Below are positions 59,770 through 64,000 of a stretch of DNA of 64,000 nt, piece by piece. Position 1 is the stretch's first letter. Every line of letters begins with the position of its first letter. Position numbers and translations under genes: made by a program. This DNA comes from Cavia porcellus (Eukaryota; Chordata; Mammalia; Rodentia; Caviidae): NCBI RefSeq assembly GCF_034190915.1, contig NW_026947484.1, positions 139,846,982-139,910,981 of the forward strand, given 5' to 3'. Under the pieces are notes generated by a model. That model searched no databases. It worked only from the letters and a program-made list of their open reading frames with translations, and had not been told where the DNA came from.

Positions 59770-60161
59770 TGTGTTCAATTTCCAGCTTCAACGGCTCTAA
59801 ACAGTCTCCATCAAAGTGATATGCATTAGAAATGATGATTATTTCATATCCATTATGGAAAAATACGAACTAATAACTTTATATGCTTTATCAAAATCAA
59901 TGAACATAAAATCACAAGCACGTAAACACATATACACATTCCACAAATCCAAAAACCAAGAATATTTGTTCAACACAATGAAAATATCCCTTCTTTTTTT
60001 CATTTTTGCCTTTTCCTAAAACTATACCATAATACATCTGAGTCAGAGAGAAAAAGTTATACCCAAATATTAAACAGCAACTTCCGCTGGGGAGGAAGTG
60101 AAAATGAACCTGAAATGACTCTGTTATTTCCTGACACTGACCACATGCTCCTCATGGACAG

Positions 60162-60985
60162 GTACTCAGTTTCTGTTGGAGGCCTGTGTGCAAGCCAGTG
60201 TACTAATCATAACTATATCAGCTCCAGTCGAGGTAGCTGAGCCCAGCTACTTCATAGAAATCATCCAGAATGCCCACAAGGACGAGCATCACAGAGTCAC
60301 ATGGTCTGCTTCATACCCAACAGCAAAAAGCTGGCTGAGAAGGCTGTGCTGAAAGCTAATGGCTGCCCACTGAGAAATGGTGGTACCCTGTATACTTGAG
60401 CCTTGAGGCCCACCTACAGCTATGGAGAAGGAAGCCCATTCTTATTTTTTGTAATGAAAATGGCCCTTAAAAACAATGTAGGCTGAAAAGTATAGCCAAA
60501 TTCTCTATTGCCAACCCAATTTATGTTGGCAATGCAGCCTGGGTCCACATTTTGGCCTTGGGGGACCCTAATAATGCCCCAAACATTGGTAGACAGTTCT
60601 ACTACATCACAGATGATACACCTCACCAAAGCTATGAAAATTTCCATTATACCCTGAGCAAAGAATGGAGCCTCTCTGCTTTGATTCCACTCTGAATCAC
60701 CCTCTTTCTCTACTGTACTGGCTTGCTTTCCTGCTGGATATGATGAACTTTCTACTGGACCCACTTTAAAAATATCATCCCTCCTTTAACTGCCACTTAT
60801 TGGCATTATTAAATAGTGTGTTCACCTTCTCCTACAAGAAAGTTAATCAAGACCTTGGACATGAGCCATGCTTCAGCTGGGAGGAAGCCAAACTGAATAT
60901 TAAAGAGTGGATCAGCACAAGGGGACTCAGAGGAGAGACTCAGGGATGTGACCATCACAAAAATGTGGCCATGAGTGATGTCTGA
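60162..60985 (+). pseudogene. HSD3B pseudogene terminal exon
   Basis: Begins directly after an acceptor (CTCATGGACAG, ending 60161) and reads GTQFLLEACVQASV, then PVEVAEPSYFIEIIQN. The catalytic-type Tyr (60314) is present, but one base is lost just after it, shifting the frame through KLAEKAVLKANG. Further on, in other frames, [18 protein letters not shown] and [16 protein letters not shown] are clear. Several stops, including TGA within GTLYT-stop-ALRP. Confidence 0.92.
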
Positions 60986-61294
60986 AGCTGTCTCTCTGCT
61001 AACTGGAGAAAGTGACCAAGGTAGATACACCGGCTCTGCTCACTGCTTTTCAAGCAGTGGCCACCATGAGCTTTCCTGCTCACTGACACAGCCAGAAGTT
61101 TTCTGGCCTGATCATCCAATGAGGAAAAACAAGCTGCTTTGTATCTGTTTCTGCTTTCTCCCCTTTGCTGGTTTGAATTATTTATGGCCTCTTATAGTGA
61201 GAAGCTTTCCTATTAATTCCATTCCCTCCTCTCCATTGTTAAATTGTTTCTTTTCTTTGAAAAACTCTCATTTTGCATAAAGCTTAGGAAAAAC

Positions 61295-61300
61295 AATAAA
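61295..61300 (+). terminator. AATAAA polyadenylation signal of the HSD3B relic
   Basis: AATAAA about 310 bases after the relic stop, in the place expected for the 3' UTR end. Function is no longer implied. Confidence 0.6.
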
Positions 61301-61320
61301 TGCTTTAGGACTAATATAAA

Positions 61321-62955
61321 GAAAGTATGAGTTTTGTTAATAATATACATTTTCCTTCCATTTCCAAACATGGCCTTCTGTAGTTCAGAAGGATCATGTA
61401 ACTGGGATGGGCAGAGTGGTGGTAAAGTCAGGATGGGATCTAAGAATGACTAAGACCTGCTAGGTTTTAGACATGTACTAGATGACTGTCCACATACTAT
61501 ATCTCATTTCCATTTCACCACACCTCATTTCAGTTTCACTCCATCACTAAGAGACAGGGACTCCTATTCCCATGCCATGAATGAGGAAGCCTGCTCATGT
61601 TCTCACTAAATGTGACATGGAAATGCCAAATCTCAAGACAGACCTGGAAAGCCTCACCTTTCACTGATCTTCCATCTTGCACTGGATTGGTCAGAGGAAC
61701 AGCAAAGATTGGGGACTTAGGTATTTCTACCTGGCAATACCCCACTGTATTAGTTCCTTTTTGCTTTCGCATGCATAGCTCTCAAGAGCCAGGAAAGTCC
61801 TTATATGGGGTATTCATGGCCTTAAAAATTTCGAGGGGAACCAGAGATATTTCAGCATTGACTGTAATGTCATGAACCTTGAAGGCTATAAAGCATACTA
61901 CATGTAGGGGTTTTGACCATCCTGGACATCCATGACCTCATATCTCAAGATTTCCACTCACACAATGAAGTTATACCATGGATTCCAGGAAAAGTATGGC
62001 AACAGATCTGAATTTCCCAAAGCTGATCTCCTATATGGTCTAAAACATGGAAGTCTACTCATCACATCTCCATTTTAACTGCTTCTCCATCTCTCCTATT
62101 TCTCCCCTCTGCCATACGTCTCATCTTCTTTTCCTTTGTGTTTCTATCTGCTCAGCCTCTTTCCTTTACTTCCATCTCCCCCTCTCATCTCTATCAATTT
62201 TCCTGAAAAGAGAATGACAAATAAGAAATTCTGGGGAACTGAATGATGACATAGTTGTTAAGCAGAAAAACAACAGGAAAAGGGAGCTTCCCAGTCACTG
62301 GGAAGAGTGACAAATTCAACAAGGTAAGGGCTATAGGAGGCTCAAAATGTGGGCAGAAAAAGCTGCATCCACTTCTACTAGGTGTTGCATCTTCTGTCTT
62401 CTGTACCACAATATAACAAGACTGTCACTCAGCATCAAGCTTTCTTCCTTCTCCTCTTGTTCCTCAAAACTCACTGATTTCTTTGGAGTTCCTGGATAGA
62501 CCCAACACACCAACAACCAGTGTCTCTCATACTGAAGTTCCACAACTGAAGTTTAGCCAAAACTATGGTATTTATCTGACCCATAAGAAACCAGGACACC
62601 AAAATGATGCCCACATTCTCAAACATACCATTTATACTCTCATGTCAAGGAGGTCCCCTCTGCTGTAACCTTTCAAGGAAAGTAAGTTTGAAACCAACAT
62701 TCTGCCCTCTATTGTCTATTTCTGATTTCTTCTGCTCCTTCACTTCTAGAAACTCAGCTCCCTCTTAAGATCAATGGACAAAGAGCATAGAAAAAGGTAC
62801 AAGTAAAAGCCAAAACATATTTATAAACATAACTTGACAGAAATTTGCATTATGACATTGAATACTTACAAATCTTTAATTCAGTTGAGTTTGGCCCTCA
62901 ATCAGGATACTATTGAATATTCATTCTGAAAAAGAAAGGCATAGAACCATTAGAC
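61321..62955. other. unassigned sequence with a possible MIR (61440-61640)
   Basis: 'GGTTTTAGACATGTACTAGATGACTGTCCACATACTATATCTCATTT' and 'GAATGAGGAAGC...CACTAAATGTGACATGGAAATGCC' loosely follow the MIR order. The rest is unrecognised. Confidence 0.35.
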
Positions 62956-62959
62956 ACCA

Positions 62960-63905
62960 CGTGCAACACATAAGGGACAGAGGGTCAGCACTGGGCACCA
63001 GGAAACAAGGGTCCCACGTAGTGGCAGATGAGACATGCAGCTGCCCTGTGCACCTCAGTCTGCCACATTAAAGAACCATGATCTGACTAGGCCTGGTGAG
63101 GCACATATGCTTTCCACGTGGCCATGCCAGTAGCTCAGGAAGGAAAGAAGAACATGGGTCTGATAAATGGTCTTTTTTCTTGCTTTTGGGTCAGTGATAT
63201 CCCTGCATTTAACCCACCATTGCCAGGGATGAGACAGGCAAAGATGAGTGGAGAAAGACAAGGGAGACTGTATTAGCTAATGGATTCAACTTCATAAACA
63301 TAAGACCTCAAAATGCTTTGGACACCAAAGCTCTCTGTTCCTACCTGCACTGAGCACAGCATTGTCTGGCCTAGCCATACTGAAGTCCTGAACACAGCCT
63401 GTAGGCACTGCACACACACTAAAATTGAGAGAAATAAACTATGCATACTCCTACTATAGCTGATTTTCACCCTGTTTTAAATGTGTACTGCTGGTTTCCA
63501 TTCCTTTAGAGTTAACTTCTAATATCCAGAGATAAAAGTATTTGAAATAAAAATGGGCACATTTTCACTTTCCACTCAGGTCTGGAGCCACTGGTGACCC
63601 ATTGGCCACTCCAACAGGCCCTTCTGAGATTTGCTTCCTCAGTGCACACTCAGTCTGGTCTGGCACCTGGTCTGCCTACTGTCCCCAGGAGGCCTTGCTC
63701 AGCTGGTCTACAGCTTTCTATATCGCTTGGCCTCCTACCCCCACCCATGTGCTTACACCTTCTCTCCTCTCACCATCCCTCAGGCTGTTTCTCACACTTG
63801 TACCCCATTGCTTTCTTCTCCAAAGGTCACAGGACTGTGACACTTTCCCCAACACCTTCAGTTTACTCATGCCTTCGTAGTCCTGTCCCCAGCAACAGAA
63901 GCCAG
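62960..63905 (+). repeat. unnamed dispersed repeat, copy 2
   Basis: Shares block 1 (63120-63420: 'GCTCAGGAAGGAAAG', 'GATGAGTGGAGAAAG', 'CCTACCTGCACTGAGCACAGCATTGTCTGG') with 33330-33660 in the same orientation. Block 2 (63650-63905) matches 33780-33990 in opposite orientation. A 119-codon open frame (63594-63953) reads through block 2, but the other copy does not support coding. Confidence 0.55.
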
Positions 63906-64000
63906 GCACTTGTAGTTGTAGTTATGCTTTGCAAGAGAAATAATTTAATATAGGATTACAGTTTATAGAATTATTTTCATAATATTCTCCCAAAGAGTAA

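Larger units (their letters stand above)
56199..61320 (+). pseudogene. HSD3B (pseudogene): unprocessed HSD3B-family pseudogene
   Basis: Relic of a 3-beta-hydroxysteroid dehydrogenase/delta5-4 isomerase gene, which converts pregnenolone and DHEA-type steroids in endoplasmic reticulum and mitochondria. Three exons align in order to the family: exon 2 (56199-56400), exon 3 (57345-57489) and terminal exon 4 (60162-60985 coding, 3' UTR to about 61320). Splice sites survive at several borders, so this is a duplicated gene copy, not a retrocopy. It is dead: Trp4 is a stop, the dinucleotide-binding Gly motif is damaged, exon 3 has stops and a ~20-base deletion, and exon 4 is frameshifted. The family arrangement in rodents is a tandem cluster, so functional paralogues may lie nearby outside the window. 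Confidence 0.88.

Noticed and set aside
60162..60985. HSD3B relic as a processed retrocopy
   Set aside because: Exons are separated by intron-sized sequence, with acceptor and donor sites at the expected places.

Overview
This window looks like AT-rich, gene-poor nuclear DNA from a mammal, most likely a non-murine rodent. The evidence is LINE-1 (L1) retrotransposons whose 5' UTRs carry tandem promoter monomers, short tRNA-derived ID-like SINEs, a 7SL-derived B1-like SINE fused to an ID-like tail, gamma-type endogenous retrovirus remains, and a relic of the steroid gene HSD3B. I cannot name the species. There are no bacterial-style genes, operons or CRISPR arrays, and most short open frames are chance or shadows of L1 antisense sequence.

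The left half (about 1.1-33.2 kb) is a stack of nested L1 insertions. One old plus-strand L1 (called A here) is split into six pieces across about 30 kb. It was invaded by a short L1 3' end (N), by two ORF1-only 'half-L1' elements (B and E), by a minus-strand fragment (F), and by a large minus-strand L1 (G). B was itself invaded by a decayed full-length L1 (C) and by a young L1 3' end (M). G was invaded by a young full-length L1 (H). Target-site duplications visible by eye support the order for N, B, C, E, G and H. M has only 6 bp, and F shows none.

H (about 20.70-27.97 kb, minus strand) is the only convincing intact coding unit. It has an open 350-codon ORF1, an open 1278-codon ORF2 with all the endonuclease and reverse-transcriptase residues I could check, a 5' UTR built of 261-bp monomers, and a 3' UTR of about 1.2 kb ending in a poly(A) tract. 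By its reading frames it could be an active, or recently active, autonomous retrotransposon. ORF1 protein would coat the RNA. ORF2 protein would nick target DNA and reverse transcribe, and could also mobilise half-L1s such as B and E.

The middle (33-49 kb) holds fragmented older repeats. They include a decayed, internally deleted gamma-like provirus on the minus strand with LTRs at about 38.8 and 42.7 kb, an inverted extra LTR at about 43.5 kb, solo LTR candidates, SINEs, and stretches in which I recognise nothing. A second decayed full-length L1 (K, plus strand) lies at 49.19-54.98 kb with a perfect 11-bp duplication.

The right end (56.2-61.3 kb) holds an unprocessed pseudogene of the 3-beta-hydroxysteroid dehydrogenase family. 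It has three recognisable coding exons with splice sites, intronic SINEs, and a solo-LTR candidate. Beyond it lie a possible MIR relic and a second copy of an unnamed dispersed repeat also seen at 33.2 kb.
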